Part shown: positions 13,190 to 23,699 of the stretch, piece after piece
Numbering within the stretch: position 1 is the stretch's first letter
How the letters are laid out: each line of letters begins with the position of its first letter
From: Epiperipatus broadwayi
Lineage: Eukaryota; Onychophora; Udeonychophora; Euonychophora; Peripatidae
Assembly (NCBI GenBank): GCA_028023455.1
Contig: JAQFVV010006341.1
Location: 184,001 to 248,000 of the forward strand
Direction: 5' to 3'
Length of the DNA: 64,000 bases
The notes under the pieces: generated by a model
Databases searched by the model: none
Seen by the model: only the letters and a program-made list of their open reading frames with translations
What the model was told of the DNA's origin: nothing
Program-made: the position numbers and the translations under genes

Positions 13190-13560
13190 GACTGACTCTG
13201 TGGGCAGTTTATCTTTAGAATTGTTTAGCAGATTTTTCAGTGAAGAGGGAGAACCATACACATCCATATATAAAAGTGGCAATTCTACATGTCCTTTTAA
13301 AAAAAGCACAGGTTTTTGATTTATTATAGATTATGCAATCAAGAATAAACATGTTGATAGGGAATTTGATATTTATCATACAGAAGCAATTGCTATTTAT
13401 GCTACATTTCAGCAGCTATTAAATACTAAAATTCTCTCAGTTTTGATTCTCAAGGTGGTTATGTTGCTATGGTATAAAGATTTCTTTAAAAGTTGATTGT
13501 GGGTATGAACAGTTTGTTCTTGTGTTTACTACAAAGAAACTGGTTCTCTGACATTAATTG
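13190..13560 (+). pseudogene. Possible decayed LINE RNase H-like fragment
   Basis: A broken + strand frame reads YHTEAIAIYATFQQLLNTK, then ILSVLI, then (one frame over) FDSQGG. This resembles the E-x-x-A-I...ILIFSDSQ region of RNase H in LINEs or Pao-like elements. Stops and frame changes are present. The match is short and may be coincidental. It lies 5' of, not 3' of, the RT relic at 13830, so the two may be separate insertions. Confidence 0.3.
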
Positions 13561-13829
13561 TAGTAACATGATTGAAATAAAACATCATTTTTAGCTTTAT
13601 TGAATAGTAAAATGAATATTGAGTGTCAAAAACATGATAAGGATTGAATGGCGTGAGTTCAACGATCCTCCTGAAGACTTAATAATAAACCTGTTTAGTG
13701 AATGGCGCTTTTTTTTGTTGTTGTTGATAATATTGATAAATATTTTGAATATCTTTTGAATCGTAATACAAGAATTTAGATAGCTTTGTTTAATGATAGT
13801 CAAAAGATAAAACATCTCTCGTAATCTTA

Positions 13830-14410
13830 AAAATGGAAGGGCTGGTTGTACTGATTGGATCTCTGGAGAAGTTCTAAAACAGGATGATAGTATACGGTCC
13901 CTGAAATTATAACATTTAACTTTAAAGTTTACTATTTCTATTTATAAAATAAAGGGAGTAGAAAAGATTGGGGAAATTACCTTGGAATATCACTCTTATT
14001 AATAACAAAAAATTGTTTTCAAGGTCTTTGTTAAATATATTGTGTCCATTTGTAGATAGAACCATTTCCAGAAATATAAAGGCATTGCCAGGCAGATATA
14101 AATGTTGGGAACAAAGTTTGTAATTTTAAATATTAATTTGGTTCAGGCATTAGACTCAATTAAGAAGGATTGAAAAGAGGTAATTATCTCTAGAAATCGA
14201 TTCATAATGTGTAACTGCTATATAATAGTGTGAATGTTATTGAGAATTCAAATCTGGTGAATAATGAAATGAGAATTCAGTTAAAAGGAATTTGAATATA
14301 TTAGCTCCAACTTTGTTTTTATTTATATGCTAGTAGTTTTTAGAATAGTATATAGGCAGCTTCATCAAGTTGCAATATAAGTTTTGGAAGAGATTTTAAT
14401 TTGAAGCAAT
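13830..14410 (+). pseudogene. Decayed LINE reverse transcriptase fragment
   Basis: In shifting + strand frames the segment reads NWGNYLGISLLLITKNCFQG near 13970 (RT motif NYRGISLL...K.F..), VQALDSIKKD near 14145 (F/ALDSI before the first catalytic region) and LAPTLFLFMLV near 14310 (VLAPTLF..., the GxxL/MSPxLF block). Stop codons and frame shifts interrupt it throughout. It is a second, distinct RT lineage compared with the minus-strand fragment near 4.3 kb. Confidence 0.6.
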
Positions 14411-14797
14411 TAAAAAAGCTTTTTTTAGCATTTATATGTACATTACATGGATAATCGGACTGGTTTTGTCAGTTAAAGATTACCTACGCGCAGAATAGTT
14501 TTCTATTCTGAATTCATTCTATAAAAAAATTGATTTAATGATTAATATTGAGATTTATCGGTCAATGCTGGAAAAAAACTTTTATCAACTTATAATTTGG
14601 TTGATTATTGTTTTAAAAATGTGAAATAGAAATGCCGACTTAGATTTGAGCAATACTGCAGACTCCAGTATGCTGTTCCATATTTCATCATTGCAAGACA
14701 GCTCTTTCAACTAAATTAGTTCTGTATAGGGTTATTATCGAAGAAGTATAATTTAAGTTTATTTTTTAAATTTATAATGGAAGATCATATGTATGTT

Positions 14798-15096
14798 ATA
14801 TAGGATATGTAAACAAAGGCAAAACTCTCCATACAGTAGTGCCACCCTGTGCCAACCAGAGTAATCAATGGATGCCAGAAGGCTTGTGCATAAAATCCCT
14901 ATCTAGTGCCTACTCATCCAATATCCCCAGACTAGTTTCTGGCTTGTAGGCACTAGATAAGGATTTTATGCACAAGCCTTCTGGCATCCATTGATTATTC
15001 TGGTTGGCACAGGCTGACACTACTGTATGGAGAGTTTTGCCTTTGTTTATAACAATTATGTGCTAGTAAGATGGTGATCATGTGATATAGGATATG
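14798..15096 (+). mobile_element. Foldback family Fb1, copy 1
   Basis: The arms 14810-14930 and 14930-15050 form an almost perfect inverted repeat. The tips read AAACAAAGGCAAAACTCTCC and the inner part includes GTAGTGCCAC, ATCAATGGATGCCAGAAGGC and ATAAAATCCCTATCTAGTGC. A further unpaired tail up to 15084 (ATGGTGATCATGTG) is shared with other copies. Perfect 12-bp direct repeats ATATAGGATATG flank the unit at 14798-14809 and 15085-15096 and may be a target duplication. Other members are at 30700, 30978, 38561 and 39503. Confidence 0.8.
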
Positions 15097-15244
15097 ATAA
15101 TTGTAATGCATATCTTCATTTCATTGGATATGTGAAGCAGGCAAAGAATAATAGACTTCCTGCCTATCTAGTTCACAGGGAGAGTCTAGTCTCATTTTCA
15201 TTATGAAAATATATAAATCGATTTATATATCATCTGTAAAAATA

Positions 15245-16373
15245 TACCTGGGTCTCTTTATGTGGTAGATAGGTTCCACAAAAAACCCACATTAAAAAAA
15301 AATCGCACAAAAATAGACTTAACCTTGAAAAATGTGGGATATGTTCCATAATTTTTAGAAATCACATAAAACCAAAGCAACAAGGTATATTTGAAAAAAA
15401 TTGATACAAGACAGACTTTTTTTATTAACTATTTAATTTTATTCAAAACAATATGTTTTTATGTGTAATTTATTTTATATTTTTTCATACATATTTTAAG
15501 CATTATTGCTATTTGATAATATGCGGTTCGTTTGTGAACTGGTTAAGAAATCAGATTTGTCACAAGAGGAAATACAATTAGTGCCAACTTCAGTCTCGTG
15601 CTGTGTTAATGTTTTTCTGTCAAAATGTAATCGGTAATTAAACTTTGAGATGATGATTTTACTAATTGTTTACGAAACCTGCAATATCCAGACTGCTATC
15701 TCTAGTTGTTAGAGAATGCACTTCCACGAGTGCATCTATATATATAATACGCTTCTATGAGTGTGTTAATAATGACTAATGGTTAAATTTTCTTTTATAC
15801 ATATATATATATGGAGAAACTTTTAGACAGAAAAAAGTTACAAATAAAACTATTTAAAAACTTTTAAAGATACATTCTTTTTAAGTAGAAATTAAAAGTT
15901 TTTAAATATTTTTACTTGTAACTTTTTTTTATCTAAAAGTTTCTCCACGTATATATGTGTATAAAAGAAAATATAAACATACACATACATAACACAGACA
16001 TACAACTATTTAGCTCTCGTTGGAATTTAAGATCTCATTCATAATTCGTGACATTAACAAGAAAATGATTTTCCAATTGATCAGAAAGTTGAAGACTTTC
16101 TCGAATCATTTTTGCTGTGAACTTCTGTTTCATTATCTTATTCTAAATCTTCTACGGTATCTCAATTTATTGCCAAACCTTTTTCCATCAGGCACTTAAA
16201 GTATGTAAAATTTAATGTGTGTATATAAAACAGGGAAATCCCGATTTTAAGTGAAATATGAACTTTTTTATCGCATAAAAGAAAACCGCATAAAAGGATA
16301 TTAAGAAGAAACATGAATCGCATAACTTCAAAATTGTATTAAAAAAATCTGCACAAAAAGAGACCCAAGTGTA
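15245..16373. mobile_element. Pogo/Tc1-like non-autonomous DNA transposon with TA target site
   Basis: The left end is CCTGGGTCTCTTTATGTG at 15247 and the right end read inward is CACTTGGGTCTCTTTTTGTG at 16371, each flanked by TA (15245-15246 and 16372-16373). Similar internal phrases (AAAAATCGCACAAAA; CGCATAAAAG repeated near 16275-16300) lie near each end. No transposase was recognised. It contains the palindromic insert at 15787-15974. The TA duplication and inverted ends suggest a Tigger-type MITE; the superfamily is inferred. Confidence 0.65.
15787..15974. repeat. Palindromic MITE nested in the TA-flanked element
   Basis: The outer arms read ATTTTCTTTTATACATATAT and GGAGAAACTTTTAGA, continuing into AGTTACAA and AAAAACTTTTAA. 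The mirror image ends at 15974. The spacer is about 20-30 bp. The arms are AT-rich and alignable for about 80 bp. Confidence 0.8.
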
Positions 16374-16719
16374 ATAAACCCATGATATTGGACATGGGAA
16401 CACTAGACATATTGTTGCCATTTCTCTTTGCTTTTACTTAGTTTTTTTATTTTATTTACATGTGTTCAAATAATTTTCTTTTTTAAAAGTGCTATTATGC
16501 TTATTCATATCATATCAGAATATTTTATTTGTAAAAGTTTCTCAGAAATATAGTTTATAGATTTTGTTAGTTAATTAATGGGAGTGGGTGAGTTCTTAAC
16601 CCAGTAATGCCAAAATACATGATTGCTTTCATGATAGTATAGATAATATTTGATTTATTAAGGAAAATGTAAAGTTATTTTAATTTTTAATGTAATGTTG
16701 TTTTTATTTTTAAATTTAG

Positions 16720-16862
16720 TGCAGGTAATATTAATGCATTCACAGGAAAACATAATACCAGCAAATCATCTCCTTTGTATTGTACTCATGTAGCTGAAGG
16801 CCATACCAAAGCGGTATTGTCGGTTACTGCAACAGAAGATAAATTATTTAGCAGTTCCAAAG
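16720..16862 (+). CDS. KIF21-like kinesin, entry to WD40 propeller (blade 1, strands a-c)
   Basis: The exon follows TAAATTTAG (16711-16719) and ends before GTAAAT at 16863. It completes a Ser codon, adds 47 codons and leaves one base (G) of the Asp codon finished by the next exon. After a short linker (GNINAFTGKHNTSKSSPLYC) comes THVAEGHTKAVLSVTATEDK and LFSSSK. This is the first WD40 unit, with its GH dipeptide, and it corresponds to IAEGHTKAVL in KIF21A. The blade is finished in the next exon with DRTVKIWDL. The 8.5-kb intron before it and the 8.2-kb intron after it are both packed with mobile elements. Confidence 0.93.
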
Positions 16863-18849
16863 GTAAATAATTATTTATGCATTTTTACTCCTGATTTTTA
16901 TTCTTTAATATTTTAAACTAATTTCAAAATTGTTCATTTTATAATTAAATAGTTTTTTACAGTAATTGAAATTTAATTCCAAACAAATAAATAAATGTAA
17001 ATGTGGGGAAAAGCCAATGCAGAGGCTAAAATATGTTGGGCATGAACATATACAAGATAATAAAATAATAGGAAATAAAATTTAATGATATATATTCCAA
17101 AGTGGTTATTAATATATTTCATTTATCACTTCTGCAATCATAAGGACTTGAAAAAGAATACATTACATAACATAATAGAAATTTCATATTGAAGTATGTA
17201 TATATATGTTTGTATGTATGAATTATACATATGTGTAATTTTTATACACCCAATAAAATTATTGTAATAAATAGTGGGATTGCATTCTTAGTCAAAAGTA
17301 TGTTTGATAGTAATCTTTTTAGAATTACTTAAAAATATAGTTCACCAAATTATTTTATTCAAGGTTTAAAAGGTTACCATCATTTTATTCTATATTATTT
17401 GGAAAAAATCTTCGATATCAAGTGTTATGCTAAAAAAACATTGAATAACTAATTTATTTAATTTTTAAAAGGCTGATTATATTTGCTTAGAAAGAATATT
17501 CAATTATAAACGTGTAATTTGGAAGGGATTTGAACCAGATTTTCAAGCTTCCTACATCTATTCTTTCCATCTTATACGACTGATACACATACATGTGAAA
17601 AAGATAAATGATCTCCAATATACATATTTCGTGCTGAACTAATACTCATCAGTTGGTTCAGATCATCATCTCCCACTTATATATACAACCAGTGTTCAGT
17701 TTTTATTAAGATAGCAAATCTTTATACTTTATTGGACAGGTTTCAATCTTCTCCATTCTCCAACTCTTCAGCTATCCATATTATTGTAACGTGACATTGA
17801 CAAATATTATTTTAATAAACCAAAGTTATTTCATTTTGTTTATGTTTTTTTACTCTCCTTCACAGATTAAAAAGTCAAATATTTTTTTAATATTTCAAGT
17901 ATCTGTCTTTTGAGTTACTTTCTGTATTCATATAATTCGGCAATAAAATGAAATTGATCTTCCTAATTACTCTCCATAAGTTACAAAAAATTAAATTAAG
18001 TCCGCTTATATGAGAATGTCTAACTCATGAAATTTAATCATGAAGCTATTCTTAATTTTCGATAGTGTTTTATAGCATAAAGTATGCAATGGTGGGGGGT
18101 GGGGGGGAGTGATAAGGCAACAGACAAAAATGATAATATGAAGACCTTATATATTATAATGCTAATTATTCTTGAAGACAAGCACTAGGTTCTTACCAGT
18201 CAACTAGATTTTTATCTCTTTAGTCAGGTAATTGAATCAGAAACTATTATTCACCACCAAGCTACTACTGAGCCAATCAGTGAAGATACCAAATGCAGAT
18301 TATTAGCACCTAAAAAGTTATTACCACAAAACAAAAATGCCACTGTTGGCTATATTTGCCTGAAAATTTATGATATTTTATTTGTAATTATGTTGGAATA
18401 AATTTAAATAAAAAACATTCAACTGTTAATAATGACATACAGGTTAGTATAATCTAATATTTTAAGTGGTGTTATTCTTCTCTCTTTTTCAGATATAGCT
18501 GGCCTGACCAGTGAGTGATAGTACTTATTTGGTAATCAAACTAGGATTTTTTTATAATGAATTTATGGTGACCCTCTAACAAACTAGGCTCTTCTGTCAA
18601 AGGCAATAGTCGGTAGAAATTTTGTATTATTTCCTATAAAAATTATTCTGATTTCTCCACTTTTTTTTAAATGTAAGGTTAATGATTGGTTTCCAAATAT
18701 TATGAGTTATCTTTCTAGGCTGACTTATAAAGTTATTTGTCAATGTCATGTGAACAGCTTTTTTAAATTTCTTTTTTTTACTTTTTTTTCTCTGTTCAAT
18801 ATTTTTGTCTTTTCCCAATTGAACATATGTTAATTGGTATATATATATA
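16863..18849. other. Intron with one short repeat (17524-17640), otherwise nothing recognised
   Basis: AT-rich intron. A G-rich tract lies at about 18090-18108. The only repeat seen is the element listed separately at 17524. Confidence 0.4.
17524..17640 (-). repeat. Short dispersed repeat, copy 1 (inverted relative to 25751-25893)
   Basis: The + strand text GGGATTTGAACC, TTTTCAAGC, GATACACATACATGTGAAAAA and GATCTCCAATATACATATTT matches the reverse complement of 25751-25893. The first bases read on the minus strand as GGTTCAAATCCC, like a tRNA B box. However, the other copy has inverted tips, so a MITE is as likely as a SINE. Confidence 0.65.
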
Positions 18850-20246
18850 CAGGAAATCCCCTAGTTACGAACGTTCAAGTTACAAACATTTCACTATTAC
18901 GTAATCGCTTTTGGACTTTAGATCTTTATCTATGCACATGATAAAAAAAAAACTATTTACATACATTCGTAATTGAATTTTTTCTAAAGAAAGATAAACT
19001 TTGGAATTTAGAAAATAATTAAAAGTATATTTTAGAGAACAATAAAAACCTATATAAAATACAGTAAATCTTCCCATCTCTCTGACATTAATTACTTTTA
19101 TTTTTAGCGTCATCACAGACTGTCTCGATTACTGTTTATTTTTAAAAGTAGTTTGTGCATGATTACATTACATATACACTGAATCTATTTTGGTGAATTT
19201 TTTTCATTCTTATTAATTAAAAACTTGAGTGAGAAACAAAAAAAAACTGCAGTGTTGATACAACTAAAAAGAAATCAAGATGTCATAAATCCCATGTGAC
19301 AAAAATGGATATAATTAGACATTCTGAAAATGGCAAATCTTTTGCCTCAATCGCACATTCATATAATTTAAACTGATCAACAATATATACAATTGTGAAA
19401 AATAAGAACAAAATTAAGGAATATATTAAAAATTGTGGAATTATTTCTTCAAAGATTGTTTCAAAAAGACATGGCAGAGTAATGGATGAAATGGAGAAAT
19501 CTTTGGCTTTATGGATTGAAGATCAACATCAAAAAGGCATCCCAGTGAATTTATCAATTATTCAAGCTAAGCTTCTTAGTTTGCATGAAGATTGGAAAAA
19601 AGAATTAAAAGAAGACTCTGCTGTTGATTTTGTAGCAAGCAATGGCTGTTTTCACAAATTTAAAATGAGATATTCTTTACATAATATTAAATGTACTGGG
19701 GAAGGTACCGATGCAGATAAGAAAGCTGCCAGTGAATTTATTTCCACTTTCTCTAATATCATTAAAGATGAAGCTTATTTTCCATGCCTAGTTTTCAATG
19801 TAGATGAGACAGTATTATTTTGGAAAAAGATGTCCGCACACACATATTTAGCAAAGGGAGAATCAGTTGTACCTGGGCATAAACCTTCTAAAAACAGATT
19901 AACATTGCTTCTTAGAGGTAATGTAGCTGGTGATTTTAAATTTTAGCCAATGCAAATTTATCAGACAGAAAATCCTAGAGCATTGAAAGGAAAAGATAAA
20001 AGAATGCGGTTGTCGTCGATGAACCAACATACCCCACTGGATGGCGCTGTTTTCGCGCTAAAACACATAAAAATGCCGTTTCCGTAGCCGACACGTTCAA
20101 ACCCGCGTTTTCTATAATACAACCTTTTATGTTGTACTACAGATTGCAGGGCGCTATGTCGCGTCGCAGTACAGCATGTATGTTTACGCAGCAAATACAT
20201 TTTTCCAATTCGCACAGTTTATAAAAAGGTTACGGCTTGGGGAGAG

Positions 20247-20394
20247 GGTGTGTTTTTTTGAATTGGATGGAAATGTTATTTTCATTGGATTTTTTTTTAT
20301 TTTAAAGTATTGAAATGTTCGGTGTGTTTTTTTGAATTGGATGGAAATGTTATTTTCATTGGATTTTTTTTTATTTTAAAGTATTGAAATGTTC
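20247..20394 (+). repeat. Two identical 74-bp tandem units
   Basis: Units 20247-20320 and 20321-20394 both run from GGTGTGTTTTTTTGAATTGG to TATTGAAATGTTC and look identical by eye. This implies a recent duplication within copy B. Confidence 0.9.
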
Positions 20395-20834
20395 AGATTT
20401 TGTAAAGTAATAATTAACAGACTTTTTACACCGTAGTGTATTGAAGTTTTAAGTAGTAAATGTAGATGAGATATATGTATAAAGTTATTTGGAATTAGGT
20501 AATGAGTCAGGTAACGTACTGTTCATAACATTCCATGAGACATTTTAAGATTGTACCGAGTGTATATTTTTTAAATAAAAAAGAGCGTTAACACAAAAAT
20601 ATCCAGTAAGAAAAGTACAATTGTACACTATTTTTTTAAATGTCATAAAAAGCATATATTATAAACATTTTATATATATATTTGTCGTTGTTTAAAAAAG
20701 TTTTAGTTTCTTTCTTTTCTCCGACTACTGTTATACTTTGTTGAATATAGTTTACATTTATTGTTATCATTTATTTTATAGATGTTAGTAAAAAAAAATA
20801 TTTACAAAAATACGATTTCGATATTTTTTATTTT

Positions 20835-20890
20835 AACCATAAACCTAACCCTAAAACTAACCCTAAAGCTAACCCTAAACCTAACCGTAA
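20835..20890 (-). repeat. Degenerate telomere-like (CCCTAA)n tract
   Basis: The tract has repeated AACCCTAAA / AACCTAACC words, five or more in about 55 bp with variants (AAACTAACCC, AAGCTAACCC). On the minus strand it resembles TTAGGG-type telomere repeat with an irregular 11-bp period. It lies inside transposon copy B. Confidence 0.75.
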
Positions 20891-21636
20891 CAACTTTTAC
20901 TTTTAGTTGTCATTCTATTTGAAATAAAAAATAGCCGTAAACAACAAAAAAAAAAGCCGTAACCCCAGTAAAAAAATCTCCGATAGAAAATTGATTTTTC
21001 TAATAAAAAGAAAACTAAAAAAGACGAATCAAATTGTAATTTGTTTATTTATTTACATTTATTATTATCATTTAATTTGTATACGTTAATAAAAAATAAT
21101 ATTTAAAATTAAATAATATTTAAAAAAGACAATTTTCTTTTGTTTTTATTTTCGCATTACAAAAAACACATCAAAATGATTATAATTAACAGCCCGTGAA
21201 TGATCATATTTTATAGTTTTAGCGTGATAACTGCGCCATCCAGTGGGATATGGTTGCTCATCGACGACAAACAAAAATGCTTCCAGTCATTTGGAAATCA
21301 AATCCTAAAGCCTGGACTACTGCATGGCTTTTTCAAGATTGGTTCTCACATCATTTTGTGCCTTCTGTTAGGCAATATTGTAGTGAGAATAATTTACCAT
21401 TCAAAACATTGCTATGGACCAAACTGTGATAGCTACTTTTAAGCAGTATTATATGTGAAGATTAATGACTCAAGCAATCAAGGCAATTGACAAGAAAGGT
21501 AGACCTGCATTAAGAGATTTTTGGAAATGTTATACTACATGGAATGCAATAAATATTATTGGGGATGCGTGGGTTGAAATAAGAGAATCAACAATGAAAA
21601 ATTGTTGGGAAAAAATATATCCACAAATGGCATAGT

Positions 21637-22056
21637 AAATGTAATTTAAAGTGATTGCTTAACACCTTCATTCTCTCATTTCCAAATGCTTAAGATTTGC
21701 CCATACATAAATGTTTGGGTTGAAAAGATAGATGGATTTATCCTATCTTTTCAAAAAGACTTTATCTTGTGTTTGGAAAGTGAGAGTATTCATTTATAAT
21801 TTAAAATCTTCAAAGCGCATGTGCATTAGCTTAATTGCTGAATATTACTATTACAATTTTAGATTTTAAGCCAATGCACATGCGCTTTAAAGATAAATTA
21901 TAAATGCTCAATTTTTCCAGACACAAGATATAGTATTTTAGAAAGAATGGAATGAATTCACCCATTCTTTCAACCCAAACGTTTATGTATGGGCAAATCT
22001 TAAGTGTGTGGAAATAAGAGCGTGAAGGTGTTACACGATCACTTTGAATTACATTT
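21637..22056. repeat. Long palindromic element, 420 bp
   Basis: The arms start AAATGTAATTTAAAGTGATT and mirror to 22056. Shared inner words are AACACCTTCA, AGATTTGCCCATACATAAAT and GCGCATGTGCATT. The spacer is under 40 bp. It begins two bases after the Tigger transposase stop codon. It lies in the intron between the exons at 16720 and 25057, so a transcript would fold into a hairpin with arms near 200 bp. Confidence 0.88.
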
Positions 22057-22123
22057 GTTATGTTTGAACGAATGACACTTGTGAAATCTTTACAATTTAC
22101 GAACCGTCATTCTTTAGTTTAAA

Positions 22124-22290
22124 CTAAAGATTTGCCCATACATAAACGTTTGGGTCAAAAGAATGGGTGGATTCATTCCATTCTTTCTAAAATACTATAT
22201 CTCATGTCTGGAAAAATTGAGTATTCATTTATAATTTATCTTTAAAGCACATGTGCATTGGCTTAATTAATCGCTAATATTACTATTACA
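22124..22290 (+). repeat. Partial further arm of the 21637 palindrome family
   Basis: AGATTTGCCCATACATAAAC, GTTTGGGT, AAAATACTATATCTC and GCACATGTGCATTGGCTTAA repeat the right arm of the neighbouring palindrome in inverted order. It is a third, solo arm about 70 bp away. Confidence 0.8.
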
Positions 22291-22679
22291 TAAAAAACAT
22301 AGCGCTATATAAAATAATATCTAATTTTAGATTTTGTAAAAGTTAGAACTCCTGCTGGTATATTACGGCTTTGCAAAGCTGTTTTAATGTTATATTCATT
22401 GCAATTTTTTTTTTTTTAGTTTGTATGGATTTTCTACAGTACCTGGAATTAATTTTTGTTGTCTATTTAGGGTTTTTTAATGATTAGCTGATTGATAATC
22501 ATTCTTCATTAGAGTTTATTTTATAGAGGTCTCTTCTTTTGCCAATTCATTGTTTAGTATATTTAAATATGTATAAACTTTTGGTAATAATATGAATACT
22601 GAACCGTATCGTCTGATGGCACTCTTTTTCACCCAATTCACATCAATATACCGATTCATGGGCTGTCTGTTTGTTACAT

Positions 22680-23640
22680 AATATTACAGTAAAATTTTAT
22701 CGGCAATGGTAAACTACCAAAGTTTTTTTTTATTACATAATATTACGATAAAAGATTTTTTTTTCCCGTTTTTTTTTTTCATCGGCAATGGTAAACCACC
22801 AAAGTTTTTTTTTTAAATAAACAAATACTTTGTTTTTAGATGGTCTAGGGGTGTTGGCTTGTTTGTAAATTAACGACTAATTAGGTTTCTTTACATAATA
22901 TTACTTACGGTAAACTTTTTCACACGGGGGTTTTTTTTTTTTTTGGTTCGTTTTTTTAAAGAAACAAACACTTTGTTTTTAGATGGTGTTAGAGGGATGG
23001 TGGTTTGCTTTTAAATTATCGATTAACGCTCTGCCAGTTTGTTTACACAAAAATACAGTAACAAACACTTTGCTGTTTTTAGATGGTGGAGGGGTGGGGG
23101 GTTGGTTGCTTTTAACTTATCTTTTTTTTTTTTGGTTGATGTTTTGATTTGCTAAAAGACTTCAACAATTCTGTACTTTTGAATAAACCAACACTTGGTT
23201 TTTTAGAGGGTGAAGGGAAGAGGGGTTGTTTTGATTTTGAATTGTCGTCTTTTTTTTTTTTTTGTTAATTTATTACAAAGCTTTTTTTTTTTGTTTGTTT
23301 CAAATCTTTATGCTACAGAAAGCTTTATATAATAGCAAAAAGTTTTTCCTTAATTTTTTGGGCCTTTAATTTTAAAAAAAGACATAAACAGTTCATATTT
23401 AAAGAACACTTTTTTTTTAAGACGGGGCGGGGAAGGTTTGTTTTGATTTTTAATTTTGACTTCTTTTTGGATTTTCTTTTTGAACATTTTATTATGTTAC
23501 CACACAGTTCTTTATTATTATTATTATCATCGTCATCACATTATTATTATTTTTTTTTGGTGGGGCCTTTTGAATAAATTCTTAAACACTTCTTTTTTTT
23601 TTTTTTTTTTTTGTATAACAAAATATTACCTACTTTAACT
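22680..23640 (+). repeat. Degenerate tandem array inside copy C
   Basis: Roughly five to six units of 110-190 bp recur. Shared phrases are ACATAATATTAC, TCGGCAATGGTAAAC-ACCAAAG, AACA(A/C)-ACTTTG-TTTTTAGATGGT followed by a G-rich run and TTG-TTTTnAATT-TCG, each separated by T homopolymers of 8-20 bases. The units differ widely, so the array is old or fast-evolving. T/G strand asymmetry is strong. Confidence 0.65.
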
Positions 23641-23699
23641 GCTAATGAAACTTATCGAATATTACCTACCTACTTTATAATCATGTGAACAACAAAACA

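Larger units (their letters stand above)
20000..21280 (+). mobile_element. GGT-type DNA transposon copy B (1265 bp) inside the Tigger transposase
   Basis: The element spans 20008-21272 with flanking AAGAATGC (20000-20007) and AAAAATGC (21273-21280), an 8-bp duplication with one mismatch. The ends read GGTTGTCGTCGATGA and, from the right, GTTTGTCGTCGATGA. Both continue with CCCACTGGATGGCGC, alignable for about 45 bp. The left subterminal motif CTAAAACACATAAAAATGCC follows at 20058. Excising it joins the Tigger reading frame across one copy of the duplication, which confirms the borders. It contains a 74-bp tandem duplication and a telomere-like tract, but no transposase. Confidence 0.92.
19270..21635 (+). 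pseudogene. Tigger/pogo transposase (CENP-B/jerky type), broken
   Basis: The reading begins near 19270 with an N-terminal helix-turn-helix region (ENGKSFASIAHSYNLN), a stop at 19374-19376, then an open run 19377-19943. That run contains the CENP-B-type second binding domain (LALWIEDQHQKGIPVNLSII) and the first catalytic aspartate in LVFNVDETVLFWKKM, then KNRLTLLLRGNVAGDFK. A stop at 19944-19946 replaces a Lys position. The frame resumes as PMQIYQTENPRALKG until the insertion at 20008, and after 21273 as PVIWKSNPKAWTTAWLFQDW. A deletion then removes the segment that normally holds the second aspartate (LLLDNAP). The tail resumes MDQTVIATFKQYY and ends near KIYPQMA. It cannot encode active protein. 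Confidence 0.9.
18850..21640 (+). mobile_element. Tigger/pogo DNA transposon carrying a nested insertion
   Basis: The 5' end is CAGGAAATCCCCTAGTTACG at 18850, preceded by TA, with a following ACGTTCAAGTTACAAAC typical of Tigger-like inverted ends. The transposase relic begins near 19270 and ends at a stop at 21633-21635. The matching 3' inverted end was not found; a palindromic element begins at 21637 and may have replaced it. Copy B of the GGT-type family interrupts it at 20008-21272. Confidence 0.75.

Noticed and set aside
13190-14410. A single LINE running from RNase H-like to RT on the + strand
   Set aside because: RNase H should follow RT, not precede it, so the two fragments are kept separate.
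17520-17640. tRNA gene or tRNA-derived SINE (GGTTCAAATCCC on the minus strand)
   Set aside because: No A box or cloverleaf could be drawn, and the related copy at 25751 has inverted tips, which fits a MITE better.
19961-20215. Minus-strand 84-codon frame with RKHTCCTATRHSALQ
   Set aside because: It covers the left end of transposon copy B and its junction with the Tigger gene; it is explained by terminal-repeat sequence.
20821-20890. True telomere or chromosome end
   Set aside because: The CCCTAA words are few, irregular and inside a transposon with both ends present; sequence continues normally on both sides.
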